NCBI GenBank assembly: GCA_036493895.1
Contig: DASXOZ010000022.1
Coordinates: forward strand, 1-64,000
From: Candidatus Binatia bacterium
Lineage (GTDB): Bacteria; Desulfobacterota; Binatia; UBA1149; CAITLU01
Reading direction: 5' to 3'
DNA: 64,000 nucleotides
The position numbers and the translations under genes are program-made. The number at the start of each line of letters is the position of its first letter. Positions within the stretch are counted from its first letter, which is position 1. A model generated the notes under the pieces. The model ran no database searches, was not told the origin of the DNA, and saw only the letters and a list, made by a program, of their open reading frames with translations. Of the stretch, positions 33,642-42,267 are shown piece after piece.

Positions 33642-35240
33642 ATGGATCAGCGTTCCCTCTATCTCATCCGCCAGGCCGTCACGGCGATCTTCAAGCGGTG
33701 GCGCCTCGTCGCACTCGTGTTCGCGACGATCGTGCTGCCGTTCAACTTCTTCAACTTCCTGATCCGGCAGCCGTCGTACACCGCGAAGGCCCTGGTGCTG
33801 GTCACGCGCGACCGCGGCTACGCCGACCTCACCCCCCTGGAGCGCGAGCACGCCACGCCCGACCTGCCCAACGAAATGGTCGTCAACTCCGAGCTGCAGC
33901 TGATCCGCAGCGGCGACCTGATCCGGCGCCTGCACGATGAGCTGGAGTCGCAGTCGCAGACCAGCGCCGGCGGCGGGTTCCCGGTTCCGTCCGTTCCGTC
34001 CCTGACGATACGCCTGCTCGCCAGCCGCCGGCCCCAGTCCAACGTCATCGAGGTCGACTACCGCAGCTCCGATTCGGAGTTCGCGGTGCACGTCGTCAAC
34101 ACGCTGACGAACCTGTACACGAAGTACCACATCGAGACCCACAAGGAGCAGAACGCCCTTCCGTTCTTCGACAAGGAAACGCAGACGGCCAAGGAGACGT
34201 TCGTCCAGGCCGACCTGGAGCTGGAGCGCTTCGACGCGACCAACGGCCTGACCTCGGTGGCCACCGAGGAAGACAACACGATGCGCCAGAGGTCGCAGCT
34301 CGAAGCCGACCAGATGCGCACCGAAGCGCAGGTCACCGAGCTGACGACCAAGGTGGCGGCCATCGAGGCCGAGCTCGAGTACATCCCCGAGCAGGAAGCC
34401 GTCGAGACCGAGATGGTCCCGAACCCGCTGCTCAACTACATGCGGCAGAACCTGTCGCGCCTGGACATGGAGCGCCAGCGCCTGCTGCAGCTGTACACGC
34501 CGCAGAACCGGCTCGTCGAGGACGTCGAGAACGAGATCGCGCAGCTGAAATCGCAAGTTGCGTCGCAGGAAGGCACGGTCGTCGGCCGCAAGAAGATGTC
34601 GCAGACGCCGGCCCGTCGAAAACTGCAGGAAGACCTGCTGACCAACCAGGCCGAGCTCGGCGCCCTCGAAGCCCGCCGCGCGATGCTCGCCGAGCGCATC
34701 ACCGACTACGAGGGCAAGATTCGCGTCCTTCACGCCAAGCACTACGAGGTCATGCGCCTGCGTCGCGACCGCGAAGAAGCCAAGGACATCTACTCGACGC
34801 TGCTCGGCAAGCTGAACGAGGCGAAGATCTCCGAGGCGATGGACCTGGCGGGTATCTCCAATGTCGCCGTCATCCAGGCCGCCGCCGGCCCTCTCGAATC
34901 CGATCCCGACTACAAGATGATCACGCTGTTCCTGACGATCTTCCTCGCGCTGCTGCTCGGCGTCAGCGCGGCGGTGGTCGTCGAGCTCGTCAACCCGGTG
35001 ATGAACAGCGATCTCGACGTGCGCCACCAGCTCGACCTGCCGGTGCTCGCGGCAATTCCGGCCAGCGGCGCAGGCGGCGGACCCGGCGGCAACCTGAACT
35101 TCCAGGGCAACAACCTGCAGGGCAACCAGCAGGGCAACCAGCAGGGACAAGCGGGCAACGGATATCGCGTCGGCAACGCCAGGCGTTCCGGCAACCGTCC
35201 CCGAAACAACGGGAACAACGGAGGCGGCCGCCCGGCCTGA
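33642..35240 (+). CDS. Wzz/GumC-type polysaccharide co-polymerase
   Basis: The protein has 532 residues. One membrane helix is near 21-40 (RLVALVFATIVLPFNFFNFL) and a second near 427-448 (TLFLTIFLALLLGVSAAVVV). Between them lies a periplasmic region with long coiled coils (about 170-400). The conserved Pro-rich end is visible before the second helix (AGISNVAVIQAAAGP). It regulates chain length or bridges polymerase and exporter. After the second helix, a 60-residue cytosolic tail is rich in Asn, Gln and Gly with repeats such as GNQQGNQQGQ, unlike the usual short tail, and could bind the ATPase that follows. No kinase domain is fused. Confidence 0.9.
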   Translation: MDQRSLYLIRQAVTAIFKRWRLVALVFATIVLPFNFFNFLIRQPSYTAKALVLVTRDRGYADLTPLEREHATPDLPNEMVVNSELQLIRSGDLIRRLHDELESQSQTSAGGGFPVPSVPSLTIRLLASRRPQSNVIEVDYRSSDSEFAVHVVNTLTNLYTKYHIETHKEQNALPFFDKETQTAKETFVQADLELERFDATNGLTSVATEEDNTMRQRSQLEADQMRTEAQVTELTTKVAAIEAELEYIPEQEAVETEMVPNPLLNYMRQNLSRLDMERQRLLQLYTPQNRLVEDVENEIAQLKSQVASQEGTVVGRKKMSQTPARRKLQEDLLTNQAELGALEARRAMLAERITDYEGKIRVLHAKHYEVMRLRRDREEAKDIYSTLLGKLNEAKISEAMDLAGISNVAVIQAAAGPLESDPDYKMITLFLTIFLALLLGVSAAVVVELVNPVMNSDLDVRHQLDLPVLAAIPASGAGGGPGGNLNFQGNNLQGNQQGNQQGQAGNGYRVGNARRSGNRPRNNGNNGGGRPA

Positions 35241-35246
35241 CGCGCC

Positions 35247-35978
35247 ATGAGCAAGACATACGAAGCTCTCAAGCGTGCCGAGGCCCTTCGCGCCCAGGAA
35301 AGGGCCGCGGAGACGTTCGACGTCGAGCACGTTCCCCCGACGATTCCGCTGCACGGCGCGGACGACTACTACGAGCTGCGCCGCGCACTGATGACGAGCC
35401 AGGTCGGCGAGTCGGTGCGCAGCGTTCTCGTCGTCAGTTCCCTGCACGGCGAGGGAACTTCGAGCGTGGCTTGCCTGCTCGCGCGCGCCATCGGCGGCGG
35501 CGGCCGCACGCGTGCGCTGCTCGTCGACCTCAACCTGCGCACCCCGGCGCTGTGGCGCCTGATGAACGTCAGCGGCCAGGCCGGCTTCATGAACGTCATC
35601 GCCGAAGACAAGAGGCTGGACGAGGTGATCCAGCCGACGGACGTCCCCGGCGTCGCGATCGTCACGGCCGGCAACGGCCGCCTGAGCGCCGTTGACGTCA
35701 TCGACAATCCGAAAGCTCCCGAGGTCGTCGAAGGACTGGCGCGTCTGGCCGACGTCACGTTCATCGACGCTCCGCCGGTCACGCTCTACCCGGACGCGCG
35801 CGCACTGGCGCCGCTGGTCGACGGCGTGATCCTGGTGATCGAAGCCGACGCGACTCCGGTTGGCGTCGCATCGCGAGCGACCGAGATTCTGCGCGAATCC
35901 GGAGCCAACATCCTCGGCGTCGTCCTGAACAAGACGCGGCAATACATCCCCGAGCGCTTTGCGGCCGTCATCGGCTAG
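35247..35978 (+). CDS. CpsD/BY-kinase-like ATPase lacking the Walker A lysine
   Basis: The protein has 243 residues and starts MSKTYEALKRAE, the usual start of CpsD-type partners of Wzz proteins. The P-loop reads SSLHGEGTSSVACLL; the canonical form is GEGKST, so the invariant Lys is replaced by Thr. Walker A' is ALLVDLNLRTPAL (Asp kept, second Asp is Asn) and Walker B is VTFIDAPPVTLY. The C-terminus has only one Tyr (RQYIPERFAAVIG) and no Tyr cluster. It may bind nucleotide poorly and act as a structural regulator of the co-polymerase. Some CpsD-like proteins elsewhere may carry GEGTS variants (from memory). It is 6 bases from the Wzz-like gene. Confidence 0.8.
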   Translation: MSKTYEALKRAEALRAQERAAETFDVEHVPPTIPLHGADDYYELRRALMTSQVGESVRSVLVVSSLHGEGTSSVACLLARAIGGGGRTRALLVDLNLRTPALWRLMNVSGQAGFMNVIAEDKRLDEVIQPTDVPGVAIVTAGNGRLSAVDVIDNPKAPEVVEGLARLADVTFIDAPPVTLYPDARALAPLVDGVILVIEADATPVGVASRATEILRESGANILGVVLNKTRQYIPERFAAVIG

Positions 35979-36049
35979 CGGCGGCAGAAGCCAAGGCGAG
36001 AGGGGCGCGAGGGGGCGATGCAAGCCGGCACGGCCGTGGGGACGCCGAG

Positions 36050-37390
36050 ATGAGCGGGCGGCGCATCGGGTATCTCTTTCCGCTCTTTCCAGTCATCAAC
36101 CAGACGTTCACGCTCGCCGAGGTTCTCGGGCTGAGGGAGCGCGGCTACGACATCCGCCTCTATTCGCTGCTGTCCAGGGTGGACCACAACCTGCAGCAGG
36201 CCGAAGCGCGCAGCCTCATCGACCAGACCCATTACTGTCCCGGCTACGGCTCGATGCAGCTTTGGGCGCCGTTCCTGCGCGCGCTGCGCGAAGACCCGGC
36301 GGCGGTCGCGCGCCTTTTCGCGACCGTGCTGCGCGCGTGGCGACGCCCCGTGCCGATCCGTCACGACTCGGCATCGCCGGGGCCGCAGACCTTCGGACTG
36401 GAAGACTGGCTCGACCTTCTCTACCGCGGCAACAAGTGGTTCTACCTTGCCAAGTCGTGGATGATGGTGCCGCACGCGATCTATCTCGCCGAAGTGCTGC
36501 GCCGCGACGGGGTCCCCCATGTGCACTGCCACTGGGCCACGTACCCGGCCACCGTCGGCATGCTGATCAAGCAGTGGAGCGGCCTGCCGTACAGTGTCAC
36601 GGCTCACGCCTACGACATCCACATGATGCCGTGGATGCTTCCCGAGAAACTGGAGACGGCGGACTTCTTCGTGACCTGCGCCGACTACAATCGCCGCTAC
36701 CTCGCGTCGATGTGCTCCGCGGAGGCTGCCGGTCGCATCGTGCTCAACTACCACGGCACCAACCTGCAGCGGTTCCAGCCTGGGCCGCGAAGCCCGGGCG
36801 ATGCTTTCCGGATTGTCAGCGTGGGCTGGTTCAAGGAGTACAAAGGATTTCACTTCATCGTCGACGCGGTCGCCCGCCTCGTGGCGCAGGGCGTCAACGC
36901 GGAGCTGCACCTGGCCGGCGACGGGCCCCAGCGCGGCTATCTCGAACGTCAGGCGAAGACGCTCGGCATCACGAATAGGGTGGTCTTTCACGGATATTTG
37001 GATCACGATCGCCTTCTCGCGCTTTATCGCGACTGTGACGCGTTCGCGATGGGCAGCATCGAGATGACCAACTTCGGCCGCCAGGACGTGATCCCGAACG
37101 TGATTGCCGAAGCAATGGCAGTTGGGCTGCCGGTGGTTTCCACGAAGATGGGAGGAATCGCCGAACTGGTCCACGACGGTGCTTGCGGCCTGATGGTTCC
37201 GCAGCGCGATCCTGCCGCGCTTGCCGAGGCGCTCGCCCGCATTGCGAACGATCCGGCGCTGGCGGCAAGGCTGCGCGCCGCGGCGATGGCTCGCGTCGCC
37301 GACATCTGGGACAGGAAGAAGAACCTGGAGGCGCTCTCGCGCGTCTTCGACGAACGTATTGCGCCGGTCGCGGTGGCGACCGCCGCGTGA
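36050..37390 (+). CDS. GT4-family glycosyltransferase
   Basis: The protein has 446 residues with a GT-B fold. The N-terminal acceptor half begins GRRIGYLFPLFPVINQTFTLAE and includes HVHCHWATYPATVGMLIKQW. The C-terminal donor half has VSVGWFKEYKGFHFIVDAV, the EX7E-type stretch DVIPNVIAEAMAVGLPVVST and GGIAELVHDG. It resembles colanic-acid WcaL/AmsK-type transferases that add sugars to a lipid-linked repeat unit at the inner face of the membrane. It lies 71 bases after the kinase-like gene and before the initiating sugar-phosphate transferase. The sugar added cannot be read. Confidence 0.85.
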   Translation: MSGRRIGYLFPLFPVINQTFTLAEVLGLRERGYDIRLYSLLSRVDHNLQQAEARSLIDQTHYCPGYGSMQLWAPFLRALREDPAAVARLFATVLRAWRRPVPIRHDSASPGPQTFGLEDWLDLLYRGNKWFYLAKSWMMVPHAIYLAEVLRRDGVPHVHCHWATYPATVGMLIKQWSGLPYSVTAHAYDIHMMPWMLPEKLETADFFVTCADYNRRYLASMCSAEAAGRIVLNYHGTNLQRFQPGPRSPGDAFRIVSVGWFKEYKGFHFIVDAVARLVAQGVNAELHLAGDGPQRGYLERQAKTLGITNRVVFHGYLDHDRLLALYRDCDAFAMGSIEMTNFGRQDVIPNVIAEAMAVGLPVVSTKMGGIAELVHDGACGLMVPQRDPAALAEALARIANDPALAARLRAAAMARVADIWDRKKNLEALSRVFDERIAPVAVATAA

Positions 37391-37496
37391 CGGCCATGGC
37401 GACGCACGCTGCCAGCCCCGCGTCGTTCCCGTCGCGCAGTCGCAGGCGATCGACGCAGGCACCTGCAACTGCGGCCTCGCGGAGGGCCGGCGCGTG

Positions 37497-38909
37497 ATGT
37501 CGTCGAGACAACGCAGGGCCAAGCGGCTGTTCGACTTCGTCGTGTCGCTGGCTGCGCTGCTGGTGCTGTGGCCGCTGTTCGCCGCCATCGCCGTCCTGAT
37601 CAAGCTCGACACGCACGGGCCCGTGTTCTTCCGCCAGGAAAGGGCCGGGCCGAACGACACGACGTTCCGGATTTTCAAGTTCCGTACGATGATCGTCGGC
37701 GCCTATCGCAGCGGCGCACGGCTGACGGTCAAGCGCGATCCGCGCATCACGCCGGTCGGCCACCTGCTGCGCTGGACCAAGCTCGACGAGCTTCCGCAAC
37801 TGCTCAACGTCTTCCTCGGCGACATGTCGTTCGTCGGGCCGCGGCCCGAAGACCCGTATTTCACGAACTTCTACCCGCCGGAGTTCCGCGAGGTGCTTTC
37901 GGCCAGGCCGGGCATCATCGGTCCCAGCCAGATCGACGGGCGCGACGAGATCGAAAAGTACCCCGAAGGCTGCGAGAGCGTCGAGGAGCACTACATCCAG
38001 CAGATCCTGCCCGAGAAGCTCGCGCGCGACTTCACCTACGTGCGCGACGCGACGTTCCGGGGCGACATGCGCTTCCTGCTGAGCGGTTTCGTCTCGGTGT
38101 CGCTGTCCCAGTTCAAGCGCGGCTTCTTCGCCCGCAACCGCTACCGCTTCGCGGCGCTCGGCCTCGACATGGTCCTGATGGTCTTCGCCTACGTGATGGC
38201 CAACTTGATCAAGTTCGACTGGAGCCTCGACCCGTCCCTGTGGACCTACGCCGGCAAGGCGCTGGCCTGGGTGCTGGTGATCAAACCTCCGGTCTTCGTC
38301 TACTACGGCCTGTACCAGCGCAGCGCCCGCTGGCTCGGCCGCCGCGACCTTGCGGCGCTCGTCAAGGCCGTCAGCGTCAGCTCGGCGCTGCTCGTGGCGG
38401 CCACCACGTTCTCGATCCAGCGCCATTCGCGCGCCGTCTTCGTGATCGACGCCATGCTGCTGCTTTTCCTCGCCGCCGGTGCACGCTATATCCTTCGCTC
38501 GGTCCAGAGCGGCGCGGCCCGGAACGAGGAGAGGGGCCCGCTCGTGAAGGTACTGGTTGCGGGAGCCGGTCACGGTGGCGAGACGATCCTTCGCTCGCTG
38601 CTCGAGGACCCGAAGTCACGGTTCATGCCGGTCGGCATCATCGATCACGAGCCGCACAAGTGGGGAGCTCTGATCCATGGTGTCCGCGTCGTGGGCGGGG
38701 CGACCGACATCGCGATGTCGGCGAGCCTGCACGGCGTCGAGATGGTGCTCATCTCGCTCGTCGACCTCGATCCGGTCGTGCTGAGGGAGATCACCGAGGC
38801 CTGCAAGAAGCTCGGCCTGGAGTACCGGCTGGTGCCGGCCCTTTCGGCTCTGCTCGAGCAGGCGCCGGCCGAGCCGATGAAGAACGTGGTTCTCTCCTCC
38901 CAGGCCTGA
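37497..38909 (+). CDS. Sugar-phosphate transferase fused to a PglF/FlaA1-type N-terminal half
   Basis: The protein has 470 residues. Residues 1-200 are a polyprenyl-phosphate sugar-1-phosphate transferase: a membrane helix at 11-35, FKFRTM near 60, KLDELPQLLNVFLGDMSFVGPRP and RPGIIGPSQI. From about 205 four further membrane helices follow (LDMVLMVFAYVMANLIKF, VLVIKPPVFVYYGLYQ and two more), then a Rossmann-type domain (VKVLVAGAGHGGETILRSLL, VGIIDHEPHKWG) to the end. This second part is the N-terminal half of PglF/WbpM/FlaA1 dehydratases without their catalytic SDR half. In the usual long transferases (WbaP) the Rossmann part comes first, so the order is reversed. It probably starts repeat-unit assembly on undecaprenyl phosphate. 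Confidence 0.85.
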   Translation: MSSRQRRAKRLFDFVVSLAALLVLWPLFAAIAVLIKLDTHGPVFFRQERAGPNDTTFRIFKFRTMIVGAYRSGARLTVKRDPRITPVGHLLRWTKLDELPQLLNVFLGDMSFVGPRPEDPYFTNFYPPEFREVLSARPGIIGPSQIDGRDEIEKYPEGCESVEEHYIQQILPEKLARDFTYVRDATFRGDMRFLLSGFVSVSLSQFKRGFFARNRYRFAALGLDMVLMVFAYVMANLIKFDWSLDPSLWTYAGKALAWVLVIKPPVFVYYGLYQRSARWLGRRDLAALVKAVSVSSALLVAATTFSIQRHSRAVFVIDAMLLLFLAAGARYILRSVQSGAARNEERGPLVKVLVAGAGHGGETILRSLLEDPKSRFMPVGIIDHEPHKWGALIHGVRVVGGATDIAMSASLHGVEMVLISLVDLDPVVLREITEACKKLGLEYRLVPALSALLEQAPAEPMKNVVLSSQA

Positions 38910-38926
38910 GAGCGCACCGGAGACGG

Positions 38927-40003
38927 ATGACCAGCAATTTCCTAAGCGCGGGCGACCTCGTCCTTGTCACCGGCGGCGCCGGCTACGTGGGCTCGCACCT
39001 GGTGCGCCGCCTGCTCGAGCGCGGCTATCGCGTGCGCGTGCTCGAGACGTTCCTCTACGGCAACGCGGGGCTGCGCGGCATTCGTCCGCATCCGCACCTC
39101 GAGATCCAGTACGGCGACATCTGCAACATCCGCGACATGATGCGCGCGGCGAGCGGCGCCCGTGCCGTCATCGCGCTGGCGGCTCTGGTCGGAGACCCCG
39201 CCTGCGAGGTCGATCGCGAAGAGACGACGTCGATCAACATCGAATCGACCAAGCTGCTTTGCCACGTCGTCCGTCACCATCCGGACCTCGGTCGCATCGT
39301 CTTCGCGTCTTCGTGCAGCGTCTACGGTGCCACCGAAGGCCTGGTGCTGAACGAGGGTTCGCGGCTCAACCCGGTCTCGTTCTACGCCCGCACGCGCATC
39401 GTCTCCGAGCAGATCCTGCAGCGCGAGCTCGACGGCCGCAGCGTCGTGATGCTCAGGCTCGGCACCGTCTTCGGCGCCTCGCCGCGACCGCGCTTCGACC
39501 TGATGATCAACACGATGACGTGCCGCGCGGCTGCGACGGGCAGCATCACGGTGACCGGCGGAGAGGCGTGGCGTCCCCACGTCCACGTGCGCGACGTCGC
39601 CGAGGCTTTCCTGGTGGCCGCCGAGTCGTCCTCGGAAATCGTCAGCGGAGAGATCTTCAACGTCGGTTCCGACGAGAACAATTTCACGATCAGCGCCACG
39701 GCCGAGATGGTCGCCGCCCGCATCCCGGGAACGCGCATCGACAACGGCGGGCGCGTCGACGATCTGCGCAGCTATCGCGTCAGCTTCGACAAGATCCGGC
39801 ACGTGCTCGGGTTCACGGCATCGGTCTCGATCGAGCAGGGGATCGACGAAGTGAAGGACCTGCTGGAGAGGGCCCGCATCGACTGGACCGACGCGCGGTA
39901 CTCGAACGTCGGCTGGCTTCGACATCACGGTTTCGGCGGCCTCGGCCGCGATTGCATCGACGAGACCGCGGACCCGAGCGACGCGATCGAAGAAGTGGCC
40001 TGA
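38927..40003 (+). CDS. NAD-dependent sugar-nucleotide epimerase/dehydratase
   Basis: The protein has 358 residues. The extended-SDR Rossmann motif is LVTGGAGYVGSHLVRRLL near residues 13-30. FASSCSVYGATEG supplies the Ser/Thr, and the active-site motif reads YARTR, giving YxxxR instead of the usual YxxxK. AWRPHVHVRDVAEAFLVA and IFNVGSDENNFTI are typical of the sugar-nucleotide binding end. It interconverts a nucleotide sugar for the polysaccharide; the exact one is unknown. It follows the fused transferase by 17 bases. The Lys-to-Arg change at the active site is directly visible (CGC codon) and could lower or alter activity. Confidence 0.8.
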   Translation: MTSNFLSAGDLVLVTGGAGYVGSHLVRRLLERGYRVRVLETFLYGNAGLRGIRPHPHLEIQYGDICNIRDMMRAASGARAVIALAALVGDPACEVDREETTSINIESTKLLCHVVRHHPDLGRIVFASSCSVYGATEGLVLNEGSRLNPVSFYARTRIVSEQILQRELDGRSVVMLRLGTVFGASPRPRFDLMINTMTCRAAATGSITVTGGEAWRPHVHVRDVAEAFLVAAESSSEIVSGEIFNVGSDENNFTISATAEMVAARIPGTRIDNGGRVDDLRSYRVSFDKIRHVLGFTASVSIEQGIDEVKDLLERARIDWTDARYSNVGWLRHHGFGGLGRDCIDETADPSDAIEEVA

Positions 40004-40038
40004 CCGCGGCCCCTTCCACTCAAGAGACAGAGGGCGAA

Positions 40039-41034
40039 ATGCGCGAGCACACCCGGCTCCGGGTTCTTCATTATGGTCTTGGCGAGATCGGCATCGGCAT
40101 TGCGCGCGAGAGCGCGGCCACCGGCCGGCTCGACAGCGTCGGTGCGGTCGACGTCGATCCGGAGAAGATCGGCAAGCCGCTGGCCTCGCTGTGGGGTGCC
40201 AGGGGCGGTGCCACCGTACGTGGCACGCTCAGCGCGGCGCTGGCCGATGCCGGCAAGGTCGACGTCGCGTTCCACTGCGCCGGCTCGCACATCGACGGCA
40301 TCGAAAGCCAGCTGCTCGAGCTGATCGACGCCGGTTGCAACGTCGTGACGACGGCCGAGGAAGTGATCTGGCCCTGGGGCAACCGCGACGATGCAGCGCG
40401 GCGCCTCGATGCGGCTGCCAGGAAAAAGGGCGTCACGCTGTTCGCCGCGGGTGTCAATCCGGGCTTTCTCCTCGACCGTCTGCCGACGTATCTTTCTTCG
40501 ATGACGCTCGGCCCTACCGCGGTGCGCGGCACCCGCCTCGTCGATCTCTCCAAGCGTCGCAATGCCCTGCGTCGCAAGATGGGCGTCGGCCAGGATGCGG
40601 CCTCGGTGCGCGAGAGAACCAGCCGCTTCGCGATGGGACACGCCGGCTTTCCCGAATCGGTCCGCTACCTGGCGGCCGCGCTCGGCTGGAGCGTCGGCGA
40701 AGTGGTGCAGAGCCTGGAGCCGGTGGTCGCCGACAAGAAAGTCGAAAGGGCAGGGGAAGTCGTTCTTCCCGGCCAGGTGCTGGGGCTGGCCCACACGGCC
40801 CGCGCCGTGGCACCCGACGGCAAGGAGATCTCGTTTTCGCTGACGATGAGGCTCGACTGCGAGGAGCCTTTCGACCAGATCGAGATCGACGGGAGGCCGC
40901 CGATCGTCGTGCGCTTCCCGATCGGATTGCAGGGCGACCTGGCCACGCTGGCCAGCGCGGTCAACGCGTGCTCGCTGGCCATGGATTCGGAGCCGGGCCT
41001 GGTATGCCGGCTCGCGACACCGATCGCACTCTGA
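40039..41034 (+). CDS. Dihydrodipicolinate-reductase-like NAD(P)-binding oxidoreductase
   Basis: The protein has 331 residues. The N-terminal Rossmann domain starts LRVLHYGLGEIGIGIARESA and includes VDVAFHCAGSHIDGI. It continues with CNVVTTAEEVIWPW, AAGVNPGFLLDRLPTYLSS and a C-terminal mixed domain. The pattern resembles DapB-related proteins such as 2,4-diaminopentanoate dehydrogenase more than true DapB. Within a polysaccharide locus, together with the Gfo/Idh/MocA protein that follows, it may reduce or aminate a sugar precursor or make an unusual amino-acid substituent. AGGGCGAA serves as a modest ribosome site. The function is inferred from fold only. Confidence 0.65.
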   Translation: MREHTRLRVLHYGLGEIGIGIARESAATGRLDSVGAVDVDPEKIGKPLASLWGARGGATVRGTLSAALADAGKVDVAFHCAGSHIDGIESQLLELIDAGCNVVTTAEEVIWPWGNRDDAARRLDAAARKKGVTLFAAGVNPGFLLDRLPTYLSSMTLGPTAVRGTRLVDLSKRRNALRRKMGVGQDAASVRERTSRFAMGHAGFPESVRYLAAALGWSVGEVVQSLEPVVADKKVERAGEVVLPGQVLGLAHTARAVAPDGKEISFSLTMRLDCEEPFDQIEIDGRPPIVVRFPIGLQGDLATLASAVNACSLAMDSEPGLVCRLATPIAL

Positions 41035-41059
41035 CGCGGGCAGGCGCGGGAAAACACCG

Positions 41060-42265
41060 ATGGCAACTGGCGCGGGCGCACGGCAGGAAAAACTGAAGGT
41101 CGGCATCATCGGCTGCGGCGTGATCGCCAACGCCCACCTTCCTTACGTGCAGAAGGCCGGTGGCGACGCCGTTGCGGTCTGCGATCTCTCGCTCGCTTCG
41201 GCAAGCGAGCTGGCCGACCGCTTCGGCGTGCAACGGGTGTATCGCGACGTCGGGGAGATGCTCGCGTGCGAGCGCCTCGATGCGGTCCACGTGCTGACCC
41301 CACCGCGCGCCCACGCGCGCTGCGCGATCGCGGTGCTGGAGCGCGGCGTTCCTGCATTGATCGAAAAGCCGCTCGCGCTCAGCCTCGACGACGTCGAGGC
41401 GATGTCGGCGGCCGCGCGCCGCGGCTCGACGTTCTTCACGGCCGATCACAACCGCCTGTTCGATCCGCCGATGCTCGAAGCGCGGCGCCTGTGGGAAAGC
41501 GGCGCGCTCGGCGACCTCGTCGCGATCGAGAGCTACCAGGCCGGCCTGGCCAGCGAGCGCCAGTGGCTCGGCGACATGGCAGGCGGCGGCATCGGCGACC
41601 TCGTGCCGCATCCGCTCTACCTGCAGCTGCATTTCCTCGGCGAGGTCGAGCGGCTGGATGCAGTCGCGTTCGCACCGAAAGAGGACGGGCGCATCGAGGA
41701 GCTGCGCGTGCTGATGCAGGGCAAGTCGCGCACCGGGTTCCTGACGATCTCGATGAACGCTTCGCCGATGATGAACACGCTTCGCCTTTGCGGCTCGAAG
41801 ATGACCGTCGAGGTGAACCTCAACAACATGACGATCGTTCGGCGTCGCGATTACGACGTGCCGAAGATCATCGCCAAGCCGCTGCCGAACCTCGACGAGG
41901 CCTGGCAGCTCGTCGGCCAGACCGCTCGCAATACCATCGACTTCGTGCGCGGCCGCATCCGCTACTACCCCGGCATGGGAGAGCTGATCCGGCGCTTCTA
42001 CGACAGCGTGAGGCGGGGCACACCTCCTCCGGTGAGCGAGGCCGAGGCGCGCGCGGTGGTCGACGTGACCGCACGCATCTGGGATGCTGTCGGGCAGGGC
42101 GGTGCAGGCCCGCGCAAGGCCGCGGCGGCGGTGCGCCCGGCGCGTCCGCGAGCGGGCCGTGCCAGGGAAGCTCTCGGCGGCGCGGAACCGGCGGCTTCGA
42201 GCGAGCCGGCCGCAGGCGAAGAGGGCACGACGCCCGTCGATCCTCGGGCCGTATCGGGAGAGTGA
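41060..42265 (+). CDS. Gfo/Idh/MocA-family oxidoreductase
   Basis: The protein has 401 residues. The Rossmann part begins LKVGIIGCGVIANAHLPYV (about 15-33), with VHVLTPPRAHARCAIAVL and the EKPLALSLDD motif whose Lys is catalytic in the family. The C-terminal alpha/beta domain has GGGIGDLVPHPLYLQLHFLG with the expected Asp/His. After about residue 350 an extra Ala/Arg/Pro-rich tail of roughly 50 residues, without family match, extends to the stop. It is likely an NAD(P)-dependent sugar or sugar-nucleotide dehydrogenase. It lies 25 bases after the DapB-like gene and 2 bases before the next epimerase. Confidence 0.8.
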   Translation: MATGAGARQEKLKVGIIGCGVIANAHLPYVQKAGGDAVAVCDLSLASASELADRFGVQRVYRDVGEMLACERLDAVHVLTPPRAHARCAIAVLERGVPALIEKPLALSLDDVEAMSAAARRGSTFFTADHNRLFDPPMLEARRLWESGALGDLVAIESYQAGLASERQWLGDMAGGGIGDLVPHPLYLQLHFLGEVERLDAVAFAPKEDGRIEELRVLMQGKSRTGFLTISMNASPMMNTLRLCGSKMTVEVNLNNMTIVRRRDYDVPKIIAKPLPNLDEAWQLVGQTARNTIDFVRGRIRYYPGMGELIRRFYDSVRRGTPPPVSEAEARAVVDVTARIWDAVGQGGAGPRKAAAAVRPARPRAGRAREALGGAEPAASSEPAAGEEGTTPVDPRAVSGE

Positions 42266-42267
42266 GC

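Noticed and set aside
35247..35978. Frameshift or sequencing error as cause of the missing Walker A lysine
   Set aside because: The reading frame is intact on both sides and the motif context (HGEGTSSVA) is otherwise normal; a Lys codon would need two base changes from ACT.
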